Of a stretch of 64,000 nucleotides of DNA, positions 1 through 10,963 are shown piece after piece. Origin of the DNA: Miscanthus floridulus. Taxonomy: Eukaryota; Streptophyta; Magnoliopsida; Poales; Poaceae. The DNA lies in NCBI RefSeq assembly GCF_019320115.1, contig NC_089584.1, forward strand, positions 71,951,533-72,015,532. Direction: 5' to 3'. The translations under genes and the position numbers were made by a program. The notes below the pieces were generated by a model. It saw only the letters and a program-made list of their open reading frames with translations. It had not been told where the DNA came from and searched no databases. Position 1 is the stretch's first letter, and each line of letters opens with the position of its first letter.

Positions 1-100
1 AATAATTTTTGTTTTTTTACTTCATTAGTAATTTTAATAGAAATTGTCCAAGTGTCAATGTCCTAACAACTTTGTTTTCCATCAGAGTGGTAATAGTGAA

Positions 101-339
101 CCCCCTCCGTCCTGAAATGATAAGCATATTTTGTATCAGGAAAGTCAAATTTCACAAACTGACTAAAGATTAGTCAAATACAAGTTTAGGACATAAACTT
201 GCATCAATATATTTGTATTCAAAGTTCTTTGAGATGATATTGATATTTTAGCAGTTGACAACATATTGTAAGGGTCGATCTATTTTGTATGACTTTTCCC
301 TGTTCAAAATGCGCTTATCATTCTGGGATGTAAGGAGTA
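101..339. mobile_element. Stowaway-like MITE in EAF1 intron
   Basis: The left end reads CCCCCTCCGTCCTGAAATGA and the right end, read on the other strand, gives CTCCTTACATCCCAGAATGA. Both ends continue into the shared word ATAAGC and then into similar subterminal sequence. This is the layout of a grass Stowaway-type MITE (Tc1/mariner-related, no coding capacity). The right flank has TA; the left flank TA is not clear. Confidence 0.6.
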
Positions 340-385
340 CTCCCCCTGTCCCAAAAATAACTGTCATTCTTGTTTCCCGAGGGAG
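340..385. mobile_element. Tiny Stowaway-like MITE remnant
   Basis: A 46-bp stretch begins CTCCCCCTGTCCCAAAAATA and ends with CGAGGGAG followed by TA. It abuts the previous MITE and shares its TA. It looks like an internally deleted Stowaway copy reduced to little more than its termini. Confidence 0.45.
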
Positions 386-890
386 TATTTGCTAATTATT
401 TTGTACTTTTTTTGCTATTGCTTGATACTTGATAGACCATTTCCTTACAGTTAGTTAGGACAACTCAACTGTTTTAGGCATGTGCAAGGAAAGTAATGGA
501 GATGCTAATTGCATGTTCTGGTGCATTGATGGATTAGTCTCCCCTCTGTGTGATATGTACCTTTATTATTCTATGGAGCTACTAAATCATTATCCCTACT
601 TACATTGAAAACAAAATGTTTGCATGGATATCGGTGTGAATATAGGCTCTTATATTATATTATTGATAGTTTCTTATGGTGATTTATGTTTTTTTTTCTA
701 GAATGTATAATTCAATTTGCAGTCCAATTCAAATTACAGTCAATCATGCACTATATGATTTAACCATACTTATGTTTGGTTAATTTGAAAGTTTTGAATA
801 TTTCAGTTTGCAATCCAAGTCAGGTCACAACCCATCATGTGATGTATGGTGAAACCAAACCATGCTTCTTTTTCTGAATATTCACATTTA

Positions 891-1219
891 CTCCCTCCGT
901 CCTGTAATATAGTGTATTCTAGTGATTTTCAGAGAAATTAAGAGATTAAAGGGAGTGATTTTTCTGAATATAGTGTATTCTAGTGATTTTTCTGAATATT
1001 CACATTTACTCCCTCCGTATGATCAACATTAATACACTATATTAGGAAAACCTGTAATATGGAGAACCAGGTCTTGGGTATGTTTACTTATATAAAAAAA
1101 TAATGTAACGATACAATAGCACAAAATTTTGATACGAGCTTATCCTTTTGTACTCCAAATCCCTGATGTTTTGATGCAATTTTTAAATGCTTCAATACAC
1201 TGGATTACAGGACAGGGAG
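891..1219. mobile_element. Stowaway MITE with duplicated left end
   Basis: Bounded by TA dinucleotides. The left terminus is CTCCCTCCGTCCTGTAATAT and the right terminus, reverse complemented, is CTCCCTGTCCTGTAATCCAG. The left flank plus terminus (TTCACATTTACTCCCTCCGT) occurs again about 120 bp inside the element, so the left end is duplicated or one copy is nested in another. It lies in the intron upstream of the first coding exon visible here. Confidence 0.65.
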
Positions 1220-1337
1220 TATTTAAGTTATTTTGAGAACTTTACCTATAATGTTTCTTCCAATCTGGAACTCATTTTTTGTATCATTGGTATTTGCTCA
1301 CAGTGATATTCATGTGTCTACATCTTTTTCTTATTAG

Positions 1338-4300
1338 GGTGAGATCCAGGAACTGAGGCAAATAAATCCGCTTCATACTTCTCATGTTTTTGCACTTTCT
1401 CAAGCATGTCCAGGCAACTTACCTGGTGTCATTTTGACGTATGAACTATCCACTTTGAAGTTTGAACTACCTCTCTTATCTAATTCTGTTATGAACTTAC
1501 AACTTCCTATATTGTCCATACCAAACTGCCATTTTTTTTCTAATTTTAATCTTGTTATAGGCCACTTGACCTTTGTGATGGACCTTCGAACTCGGATGCA
1601 CTTTCTATTGGTTATCCAGGATCTCACACAAGTGGGTTAGCTCTTCCAAACAATAATTGTTCTGTTGGTCCTACTCTTCCCACTTCAAATATGAACGTGA
1701 GATTACCAGGTTCTCCTGGTATGGTTTTAGGAAGCAATTCGCCATTGCCTTTGAATGCTCCCTCTAGGTAAATGGTTGATTATCCTCTATAGCTGATATG
1801 TAAAACATTCTGTGTTCATATTTGTTTCTGCAAAATCTCTATTGCAGGGATGCTCAGAGGTTTGGTGTACCTAGACCAACCTCAATACAGGGTGATGAGC
1901 AATCAAGAATTCATTATAACCAGATGGTCAATGGCAGAAACCTTCAGCAACCTGGAGTTCCTGTTCCTGGTGTGTTGCCATCTGGCGTTGATCGGGGTGC
2001 CCGAATGATGCCACCCACACATGGTGTTGGAATCATGACTGGACTAAATCGAGGAACACCTGTTACTAGGCCGGGTTTTCGAAGGCTTGGTTCTCCTGGA
2101 AACATGTCACCCAACAATGGTCAAGGCTTAAAAAATGCAGTAAACGTTCATCCTGGTGCCATACCGGGACCTGGAAGTACTATGTTGAGGCCACGTGACC
2201 CAATGCAGATGCTTAGGGTAAGCACTCAATTTGATATGCATTAAGATTTAATTTCTTCATATATTCTGCTGTGTTTATAATTTGGTAAGTATTCAATTTG
2301 ATTTACACATGCACGCATCCACGCCCGTCCACTCTGCTATGGCAAAGTTACATTTGTGCCTTTTAATCCAAATAACAGCATGACCAGAACTACCCGCCAG
2401 CTTTAACCCATATACATCTCCAAAAGCCAGACACCAAAGTTGGCTCTCTTCATAAACCTGTCTAAGAACTCTCTGCATGATAGGACCGGCCATTGAACGC
2501 AGCCTCATTGCGGTGCTTGCACAACATCCATGCAACCAAGGTAATCAGAGAATTCAGGCCTAGCTTGAAATCACCAGGGATCAACTTGCTTATCCTTGAC
2601 CACCATCCAAAGAAGTCCCTGTCCAGTGGAGATGGCGAGAGGTCTTGGTGATCATAGTGACAGAGGGTGGGAGACCACACTTGTCTAGAGAAAACACATC
2701 CGCATAAAATATGCTGGATGGTTTCAGCTTCCTGATCACAGAACAAGCATTTAGCCAGGTGAAGCAAACCTCTACGGGCCAGCTGGTCCGCCATGCAACA
2801 TATATTTTACGCCACTGATTAAAGGAAAAATCATCACTTCTTAGGTAGGTGCCCATGATTTCCAAATTAGCTGCTGTGGTTCAAAACTGACCGACCCAAT
2901 AGAGAGAGCTATATACACGGACTTGGTTGAGTGCTGGCCAGAGTTTGTGAATCACCAGTGATGCGTTGAAAATGTAGCAACTGTAGTTCCGAAAACTTGA
3001 ATAATTGGAGCAAGGGAGACAATTCGTGTGATTAGCGAATTATTGAATATTCATGGGAAATTAGCTCCCTTAATCCGTTTTGAATATTATGACCAACTTC
3101 ATGCCATTGCCATGGCTTCAGCATTATCCTAAACGCTAAACGGTAAACAGTCAGTCACCCTTTGTTTAGCATTTAGGCCGTTTAGATGGTGTTTAAATAG
3201 AGTTAAATGGACTAAACGGTTTTGTATAGTAGCACTAAAATAATATACATATTTTTGTATGTAAGAAGCCCAATAGTCTAGAAAATATACATAATTATGC
3301 ACGTAAAATATAAGTGTTCTGCCAATTGATTTTTTTGGATTAAAACTAAATCCAACTCCACCTCATATACCTACGATGTTAATTAGTTGGATGTCAAATG
3401 TGATAGTTGTAATCCTCGTATTGAGTAAATAGTGAATTAAATGGTTGTTTAGCTCATTTAATCATGTTTAACTCGATTCTATTTAGACGGTTTTTAATGG
3501 TTTAAATGGGTTTAAATGGTCCAACCATTTAATTTACTGTTTAGGGCCTAAATGACAGGGTTGGCCTTTGTTTAGGCGAACAGGTGGGCTTAATGAAAAA
3601 TGGTTAAATTAGGATAGCAAAGTCTAACGAAGTAATAATGGAAGTAGAAAATACTGAAAGCACTTGCAGTTAGACCTGAACATTTTGCGGAGCCGGGCCG
3701 GGTTCGGGCCGGACCGAAAAAAGCCCGGTTATTTTGGACCAAAAAAATCCCGAACATGACCATCCCACTGGGCAAGCTGGGCCTATTTTTTGGGCTGGGC
3801 TTGGGCCGCCCGCGCATTTTACAGTGTAAAATAGCTAAAAGCAGCATTTCAGACCGGGCTCAGGCAAAGAAAGTTTTTCTGGGCAACGAGATCTGTGCCC
3901 AGGCCCTGTCCACTAAGGTTCGTGGGCAGGCCAAAACCCGTCGGGCTCGGGCCGGGCTGGGTCGGGCTCAATTTGCTCAGGTCTACTTGCAGTGATGTAG
4001 CCAGAGAACAAACTAATAGGGGAGCAACACTTAATCTTCTTCCTTGAAGGGCTTGAAATATTGCCATATGTTAGTGGGACATCAAAGGAAAATGGTCAAA
4101 TGCTGGTATGTTGAGCCGCAAAATTTTGTGATCCCCTTATTTATCATTCTGTTCTTATAATCTCTTTGAATTGATAATATTCCTCTCCATCATGTTATGA
4201 AATTTTTGTCATTGTGTGTGCTCATGATGGTGGCGGCCTATGTTTGGTAGGAAGTAACGTGATAACAGGAACCACAAAAGCTAAAAATTTCTACAGGACG

Positions 4301-6299
4301 ATGACCAGCCTTGTGGCGTTGTGTCCAATGGAATTACCTAAGGATGACGCATTCAATAATTAAGTTTAGTTGAGATATGTATGTTGTGTAGTGAGGAGGG
4401 TAAGGTGTGGCAGTGAGTGAAGGAAAGCTTATTCAACACTGGATCTGTGGTTATAGAATAATGGATCAAATCCAAAATGATGATGTATGTGGACATGGTG
4501 CGGTGGGGGTTGGGTGGTTGGCGTTTGAGTGGATTGAAGAAAAGATTCTCCAATGTTATTTCGAGATGGGTTCTGAATTTCGTACATATTCGGCGAACCC
4601 TCCAGACATGGGAAGAAGCATTTAATAGATATTTGAGCTGATGGAATATATCCAAAGAACTGTATTTACATAGGAGCGTGATGAAACTAGCAGTTCCTAT
4701 GCTAGATCCATGACCTAGGATATTAATATTTGTTACTACTATTACTAACTTGCTTGAGACAAAAAGGTTTACTGGTTACTATTGTGTCAAATAAAAGGCT
4801 TAGTTGCTGTTGCGACATTAATTTCGTTTGGCAAGGAAAGTTATGGATAAATGAAGAGTTTTCATTTGTGCTTTTTTGCGGTTACTAATACTATCGTCTG
4901 TTTCTTGTAGCCTGGCCAGAATTCAGAAGAGCATAGACAGATGATAATGCCAGAGTTTCAGTTACAAGTCTCACAGGGAAATAATCATGCTGTGCATTTC
5001 AGCGGTCCACCATATTCCAACACTGGGGCATCTTCACCTGTTCAATCTTTCCCTGTCCAGCAGTCCCAACCACATCAGATGCCACAACAATCGCACATGT
5101 ATGGAAACACACACCTTCCTCATACCCAAGGAACAAACCAGTCAAATCCACAGCAGCAGCAGGCTTATGCTATGCGCTTGGCTAAAGAGAGACATATTCA
5201 ACAAATGATGCCCCAACAACAGCGCCCACTATCTGGAGCCAGTGCAGTGTCAGCTGTACAGAATGGCTCACAGATGCAACAGCAGAGCCAAGGATCTGCA
5301 ACCGGTGTAATCCCAGTTACACAGCCACAGCATAAGCAGCAACATCCTGCACAAAATGCACAAGGTAACCCAATGCTTCCCCATCAGCCTTCAGCCGCAA
5401 CTTCACATAAACAGAAGAAGCAACAGGGCCAGCAGCAGCCTAGACAAAATCAACAGCAACGAAATCAAGGCAGTCAGCAAGCTAAGCTTATGAAGAGCTT
5501 AGGCCGAGGGAACATGGTGCACCAGAGTCCTGTGGATGTTACTCAAGCCAGTGGCATTTCAACAAACTGTAAAAATCAAGTTCCTGATAAGAATGTGATG
5601 CAACAGGCTCCAGGGCATTTTGTTGGTAGTAAAGGATCAATCCCATCGATACCTCAACCTGGGAATCAACCAAAGGTATACACTTCTCAGATGCCTTTGT
5701 CTCCAATGCAGACACCAGATATTAGTAATCAGGGCACAGTCAAGGGTTCTTCCAACCATACCTTGTTAACTTCCCAACAAGGTTCACTTCATTCACCTTC
5801 ACAGTTGGCACAGCAACAGCAGCAGCAACTACGGTACATGAATCCATCACAGAATAATATTCAAAGGTTGATAATGCAACAAAATCGTCATGCGAACACA
5901 GATGGCAGGATTGAATTACCTGTTGACCAAGTACAACATAACCAGGTAATGTCATCTGCCTCACTTGCAAGAAGTACAGATTCAGGTAGCCCAGGCATCT
6001 CATCTATGAGCCAGCGGAAACAAGAGTCAGCCCATGACCCAAGTGCAATTACCTCAAGCTCACAGCTAGCTAGCTCACCTCAAGACACCTTTGTTGGAAG
6101 TGATAAGCTGTTGCCATCATCCAGCCAAAGCATGCTGCAAAGGCAAATGTCTGGTGGTGTGCCTATACATGGACATGGCATTGGTGGCCAGGTGCAGCTA
6201 CAACAGTCTCGGCAGCAACTGCAGTCTCAGCAGCAGCAGCAGAGACCTGTTGTTCAAGGCGGTGTATATGCTCACCCCTCAAATTCCGGACCAGGATGA
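1338..6299 (+). CDS. EAF1: EAF1/VID21-like chromatin protein, C-terminal part (partial)
   Basis: 3' portion of a gene whose start lies left of the window. Exons: 1338-1438, 1561-1767, 1848-2217 and 4911-6299 (TGA at 6297-6299). They join in frame through GT-AG introns and give about 688 residues. The exon-exon junction restores the word TPLDLCD, and the third exon reads DEQSRIHYNQM and VPVPGVLPSGVDRG, words I associate with plant EAF1A/EAF1B proteins. The last exon is very rich in Gln, Pro and Ser (CAG/CAA tracts), as in EAF1 tails. Family knowledge: EAF1 carries HSA and SANT domains and scaffolds the NuA4 histone acetyltransferase complex in the nucleus; those domains are outside this window. 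No stop or frameshift is seen in these exons. The final intron is about 2.7 kb and filled with repeats. Identification rests on recalled family sequence, so another Q-rich nuclear protein is possible but less likely. Confidence 0.8.
2293..2880 (-). pseudogene. LINE ORF2 3' fragment (zf-RVT region)
   Basis: On the minus strand the segment encodes CLFCDQEAETIQHILCGC followed by a QVW motif. This is the Cys/His pattern of the zinc-binding reverse-transcriptase tail (zf-RVT) of plant L1-type LINEs. Upstream residues (FSFNQWRKIYVAW) and downstream residues (ESQLWCLAF) fit the same family but lie in different frames, so there are at least two frameshifts. Only the 3' end of ORF2 remains, as is usual for 5'-truncated LINE insertions. 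No poly-A tail is obvious at the low-coordinate end. Non-functional. Confidence 0.75.
3671..3985. mobile_element. hAT-type MITE with 8-bp TSD
   Basis: Termini are TAGACCTGAACATTTT (left) and, reverse complemented, TAGACCTGAGCAAATT (right). They are flanked by an exact 8-bp direct repeat CTTGCAGT (3663-3670 and 3986-3993). The interior is GC rich with GGGC/CGGGCC words. An 8-bp duplication with short TIRs is diagnostic of the hAT superfamily. There is no coding capacity; the ORFs across it are shadows. Confidence 0.85.
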
Positions 6300-7010
6300 T
6301 GATGAACCACACTGGGCCCGTATTTCTGAAGAGCATCCCTTCCCCTTGTAAAGTTACTTGTACAGGTATCTACTATTCAGACATGCTCCTTGATGTTTGA
6401 CACAATTTTGTTTGCATTTAAGTTATACCAGAATTTTGAGTTAAAACCCTGAGCATATTTTGACTAAGTCCTCATGGGTATATCAATCTACTCTTGCACC
6501 CTCCCACCCCCAACTTTCTGCATAATTTTTTGTTTCTCAAGCTTTATGGCACCAAATGAATTTTCTTCTGTTTGTTTTTTTTGCCTTATTTGCTGCTGGA
6601 GCATCTATAAGTGGCAGGGCCTCTGTTTTCAGTTTTCTCATAACCTTCCTATCTTTTTGTAGGCGTCCGTGCTGTGGAAGTTGTGCGGATGATAGTGCTC
6701 AACTTTGAGCTAATTGTAGCCTCCTCAGTGTCAGGTAGATAATTATTTCTTGTACCATTTTGGCGCCACACTGCTACCTTCCATGTAGTTTGACCCTAGA
6801 TTGCTGGAGGTGGTTCTTGTGAGGGCAAATTCCTGCCGTTGTCAAATTGTAACCCGACACTGGGCCCAGTTGTATATTTTGCCTTTTGAGGTCCATGTTG
6901 TTAGAGACGATCTCTTTTGTATAAGCCTGTATATTCAGCTCACAAGTCAATGAATGCAAAAGAAAAGCCTGCCTTTGCGTCAAACCAGATCCTGTTGTTT
7001 CTACTTTTCC
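6300..7010 (+). other. Spliced 3'UTR of the EAF1-like gene
   Basis: After the stop codon a donor (ACAG|GTATCT, 6365/6366) and an acceptor (TTTTTGTAG, ending 6662) define a probable UTR intron. A second donor-like CAG|GTAGAT lies at 6734/6735, but its acceptor is unclear. The transcript end is not defined; an A-rich stretch lies near 6950-6965. Small ORFs here are not conserved-looking. Confidence 0.45.
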
Positions 7011-7406
7011 AGTTTCTTGAGTCCTGCTTTGCGCCGATAAGTAAATGGAAATAAACCCTCACCTGGTGTTATTGGTTCAGTAATCCTATTGTCCACACAA
7101 TGGTTGGTTATATCCTCAGCTATCCTGTGGTCTATAAGCTGGTGGTGGTGAAGCTGTGAAATTTAATCCTACAGTAAAGCTTGAGCTTAGCAGGTATCTC
7201 TTGGATCTTCCGTCGCAGCATTCAGAGACCATTGGTCCTCCGATTTAAATTGGTTCAGGACGTCACACCTGAGCTGTTTGGATGAATGGTTTTCTTTTTA
7301 TATTTCTAGAGAAAGTGGGAATTCGAAGCTCCATGATGAGCAGGCGTGGAGGGAGACGCCACCAGCGCCAGGTCCCAAGGGACAGAAACCGGCGCGATAA
7401 TCACTG
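7011..7406. other. Intergenic, nothing recognised
   Basis: About 400 bp between the end of the EAF1-like transcript and the next MITE. No coding, RNA or repeat signature seen. Confidence 0.5.
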
Positions 7407-7626
7407 CTCCCTCCATTACACACATTTTTACTTTCAGACATCTTGTTGTTTTATTCAAATATTTTGTATAAATATCATCTATTTTGTTATGACTTATTTT
7501 ATCATTAGAGATATTTTAATAATGATTTATTTATTTTATAATTTACACAAAATTTTTGAATAAGATAAACGGTTAAACACGATGTCTAAAAGTAAAAAAT
7601 GTCGCTCTTTTTTGGGACCGAGGGAG
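7407..7626. mobile_element. Stowaway-like MITE
   Basis: The left end CTCCCTCCATTACACACATT and the right end, reverse complemented (CTCCCTCGGTCCCAAAAAAG), both continue into a shared TTTTTACTTT(C/T)AGACATC segment, giving long imperfect TIRs. TA follows the right end. It lies 3' of the EAF1-like gene. Confidence 0.6.
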
Positions 7627-8039
7627 TAGGTTGCCTCAAGTTTTAGGTATCGGTAGGATGTGACTTCACATCAGTTGAGAGAGACGGTCGAGAGAGCCAA
7701 AACCAATCACCAATGGCACTGAAGTGCCGTGTGATTGGCGCCGCCTTGTGTGTTCTTCGGGCGGGAGGGGGGAAATCAGGACGGATTGATCTCACATCAC
7801 AGTGACCCCATCTCAACTCAAAGGTGGCGTTTGGATATATGGAAACAGAGGTGGGATTACCAAATAGGAGAAGAAATTAATCTAAACCCACGTTTGGTTA
7901 CATGGTTTGGGAAGAGACACGGTATGGGTATGGGTTTCGCGCTTCATCGTTGAAAACCCACCGGCGCGGGTGGGTTTGGGCGGGATACGGTGAGGTGGCA
8001 TGCAAAATTACCTTTTTGCCATAAAAAAGGTGACTTTGC

Positions 8040-8356
8040 ATAAAGCTCGGTGCTATGTTCGTCTCCCTCATCCAGGATCCCCCGGCCTCCAGCACGCGTG
8101 CCTACCCGGCCGCCGCCGCCGTCCACACCTCCACTGCGCGCGCCGGCGGCCGCGCGCCCTCGTGCCTCCACACGCTCGCATCCTGGCACCCCAGCAGCCG
8201 TGCACCCGAGTGCCTCGGCGAACCCTCGCTTGTCGCCTCGACGGCAGCGTCGTCGCCGCTCGGCCTCGTGTCCGCAAGCACAGTCAGCCCTCGCTAAATC
8301 TTCCGCCTAAATCCTACTTGGCTCCAGCAACGTGGCCGCCGACCAGCTTGAGCAGG
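8040..8356 (+). other. GC-rich putative 5'UTR exon of the Harbinger element
   Basis: A GC-rich block (CCG/GCC runs) ends in a donor-like GAGCAG|GTGATT at 8356/8357. An acceptor ATACAG ends at about 8798, just before AGATAATGG, where the first ORF starts at 8806. This fits a leader exon spliced to the coding exon. Several overlapping GC-driven ORFs here are shadows. Confidence 0.4.
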
Positions 8357-8805
8357 TGATTTTTCTAATTCTTCCATCCCTCTCAGTTCCTGCCTTTCAT
8401 TTTACTTCTTTCGTTGATAGATGGCTGCTTTCTCCCCCATGCTTGATGATTGGTTGTGCATCCTGTCCAACTAATCTGAAGTTTCATGTATAGAAAAATT
8501 AGGTGGAAAAGAATCACTGTTCATCAGTTTATTCCCAGATGCGTTCTAGATTAACTAATAATAAGTACTAGTGTTCTCTTACTTACTTTATTAGCCTAGT
8601 GCGTTGATCTTATATAGTATATATGCATGCTTTTGGTCTTGCCTACCAATGTCACTAGTACATACATTACGCCACTTTATTTCAGTAGTAATTTTCACTA
8701 ATGTATCCTCACATGTGTAATTAGCCTGCATCCATAGGGATATGCCATTTTATTCATGAATTAATTTTTTTTACCTAACATTGACTTCACAAATACAGAG
8801 AGATA

Positions 8806-9170
8806 ATGGCTCCAGGGTGTATCAATATCTTGATGCATCATGGAGGTGCTTTTTCAAAGCATGGTGAACTAACTTACGATGGAGGCGATATCACACTTTT
8901 TCCAAAAATTGAGATGGACAAAATGTCCTACTACCGTTTAGTGCAGCTGGCTAAAACTGTAGGCTTCAAGGAAGGCGATACTCTCTACTATGCCATTCCT
9001 GGACGTAGCCTTGATGACGCTGGTATTGACCTCAAAGATGATGCTTCTGTTTGTGACATGATGAAGTATTCGAATCAGGAAGTTTCTAGAGGTTTACATT
9101 AAGCATAATGAAAATGTTGTTAGCGCCTATCCAACTTGTGATGACGCGGCCCAACAAGTCAACACTGACG
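8806..9170 (+). pseudogene. PB1-like domain ORF inside Harbinger element
   Basis: The ORF starts ATGGCTCCAGGG and encodes a leader with HHGGAFSKHGELTYDGGD, then MDKMSYYRLVQLAKTVGF and a Tyr-rich YYAIPGRSLDDAGIDL segment. This order matches the plant PB1-like domain normally found at the N-terminus of Mutator-type (MULE) transposases and related ORFs. The continuous frame ends at a stop at 9100-9102. A +1 shift restores the expected ending VYIKHNENVV and runs to a donor-like GAG|GTATTA at 9170/9171. So the ORF has suffered a 1-nt frameshift or is spliced differently. Its position just upstream of a Harbinger transposase is unusual. Function in transposition is unknown. Confidence 0.6.
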
Positions 9171-9353
9171 AGGTATTATTTATGCTTCAGTGTACGTAAT
9201 CTTGTCATGCATATTTTAATTAATTGTGGTTTGCACACTGTTTGATTGTGTGTATATGTTTGTCAGTGCATGCCTTGTTTTGCTCCTATGTGTTTTAAGT
9301 GCAGCGAACCCAAACTTGAAGCTATTATTAATTTCAAATTTTATTTCACAGTA

Positions 9354-10711
9354 ATGGCCCGTCCTCCGGCAAAGAGAGTCATCCTAGTCTTATGCCAACA
9401 AATGGGATGTCGTAGAATAAGGCTTCTGATGGCATTACATGTGCTAGTACTGCATTGCCTCCTATTGATTAGAAAGCATCAGATTAGGCTAATTAGGGAA
9501 CCTTGTAGGTTTGACCTAGAAAGTCGATCAAAGAATTTGAATGGTATCATCTATGAAAGTGACATCTTGTGTGTTGAGCAACTGCGGATGGATAGGCGAT
9601 GTTTTTGGACTTTGTGTAATTTGGTCACAGATATTGGGGGATTAAGGGATACTAGAAATGTCAAGGTGGAGGAGATGGTTGCAATGTTTCTACATATACT
9701 AGCTTACGATGAGAAAAGTCGCTCCATGAGGATAGATTATCAACGGTCTCAAGAGACGATAAGTCGGGACTTTAATAATGTGCTAGGAGTAGTGCTAAAG
9801 CTTTGGAGGGTGCTGCTTAAGAGCCCACAGCCAATCACAGACAACTATAAGGACGAAAGATGGAAATGGTTTAAGGTAAAACTAAATTAAATAATAAACA
9901 GTCCTATAATTTTTTTCCAGACTAACAAGATATTTGTTTTTTTTCATAGAATTGTTTAGGTGCTTTAGATGGTACATATATAAAAGTTAGAGTCCATCCA
10001 GTTGATAAACCAAGGTATCGATCTAGAAAGAATGAAATTGCCACAAATGTTCTAGGTGCTTATGCACCTGACATGTAATTCACATATGTATTAGCTGGTT
10101 TGGAAGGGCCTGCTGCCGATGCAAGGGTTCTCCGAGATGCTTTGGCTAGGTCAAATGGTCTCAACGTTCCTCGTGGTGAGCAACATTAGTTAAGTACAGA
10201 CGACTGTCCATATACACCTACTAAAGCTTAGAAAATAAATTGTGCTTTTTGCAACGTAGGCTCCTATTATCTTGTGGATGCTGGGTACAAGAATTGTGAT
10301 GGATTCCTCGCTTCATATAGAGGACAATGTTACCACCTAAAAGAATGGAGCAACCCACCTACAAAAAGGGAGGAATTGTTTAATATGAGGCACTCTTCAA
10401 CAAGGAATGTGATAGAAAGAACCTTTGGTTTATTGAAGCTACGTTGAGGTATAATTAGAAATGGTTCTTATTACCCAATAGATACCCAAATTGGTATAAC
10501 CCTAGCCTGTTGCTATCTGCACAATCTCATCCGACAACAAATGAGTGATGATCCATTTGAGCCACAAGTTGATGCTTTCTTGGAGCATGAAGGCAACACC
10601 TTAGGTGTGATTGACCGTACTGAATCGTCAACTGAGTGGACGGAATTTAGAGATGTTTTAGCAAGTATGATGTGGGATGCATGGAAAGCAAAAGCAAAAT
10701 GTCACCTATAA
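9354..10711 (+). pseudogene. PIF/Harbinger DDE transposase (DDE_Tnp_4), broken
   Basis: Exons: about 9354-9875, 9950-10175 and 10260-10711, joined by GT-AG introns in phase. N-terminal helical part: MDRRCFWTLCNLV and VEEMVAMFLHILAYDEKSRS, typical of Harbinger transposases. The catalytic triad is visible as [10 protein letters not shown] (first Asp), YLVDAGYKNCDGFLASYRG (second Asp) and RNVIERTFGLLKLR (Glu). Two in-frame nonsense codons interrupt it: TAA at 10076-10078 after YAPDM, where Gln is expected, and TGA at 10445-10447, where the family usually has Trp. Both fit single transitions (C to T, G to A). The C-terminus HNLIRQQM is present. Family role: DDE transposase acting with the Myb-like partner to cut TIRs at 3-bp sites. 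It cannot make a full protein as it stands. Confidence 0.8.
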
Positions 10712-10963
10712 ATTGGCATTGTAATGCTTCGCATGGATTTTGTAGCTTACTCTATTGTTCTGTAATTTTGAACATTGTGAAAAATGGTGGTGTGGACTGA
10801 ACTTGATGCTTGGTTAATGCACTAATGACTATGGCTTGTGTATCAACACATCTCATTTTTTTGTAATGTTTTACTTAGTACCCTGTGTCTATATTCAATG
10901 CAATTTTCGTTTCATGCACTAATCATTTGTATACATCTTCGGATTTTTTTTTGTATGAAATAG

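Larger units (their letters stand above)
2218..4910 (+). other. Long last intron of EAF1-like gene, repeat filled
   Basis: Donor GG|GTAAGC at 2217/2218 and acceptor TTTCTTGTAG ending at 4910, phase 0. Contents: a LINE fragment (about 2293-2880), an AT-rich tract of repeated AAACGG/TTTAAATGG words (about 3120-3570, possibly an old TIR element, ends not resolved), a hAT MITE (3671-3985), and about 900 bp with no recognised feature. Confidence 0.7.

Noticed and set aside
1..1337. Possible additional EAF1 exon
   Set aside because: No frame here continues the protein with matching splice phases; MITE content and AT richness indicate intron.
4353..4655. ORFs of 72-100 codons in the last EAF1 intron
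   Set aside because: Opposing overlapping frames without domain; inside an intron whose splice sites are clear.
8000..8359. Overlapping ORFs in the GC-rich block
   Set aside because: Frames on both strands stay open only because of GC composition; better explained as an untranslated leader exon.
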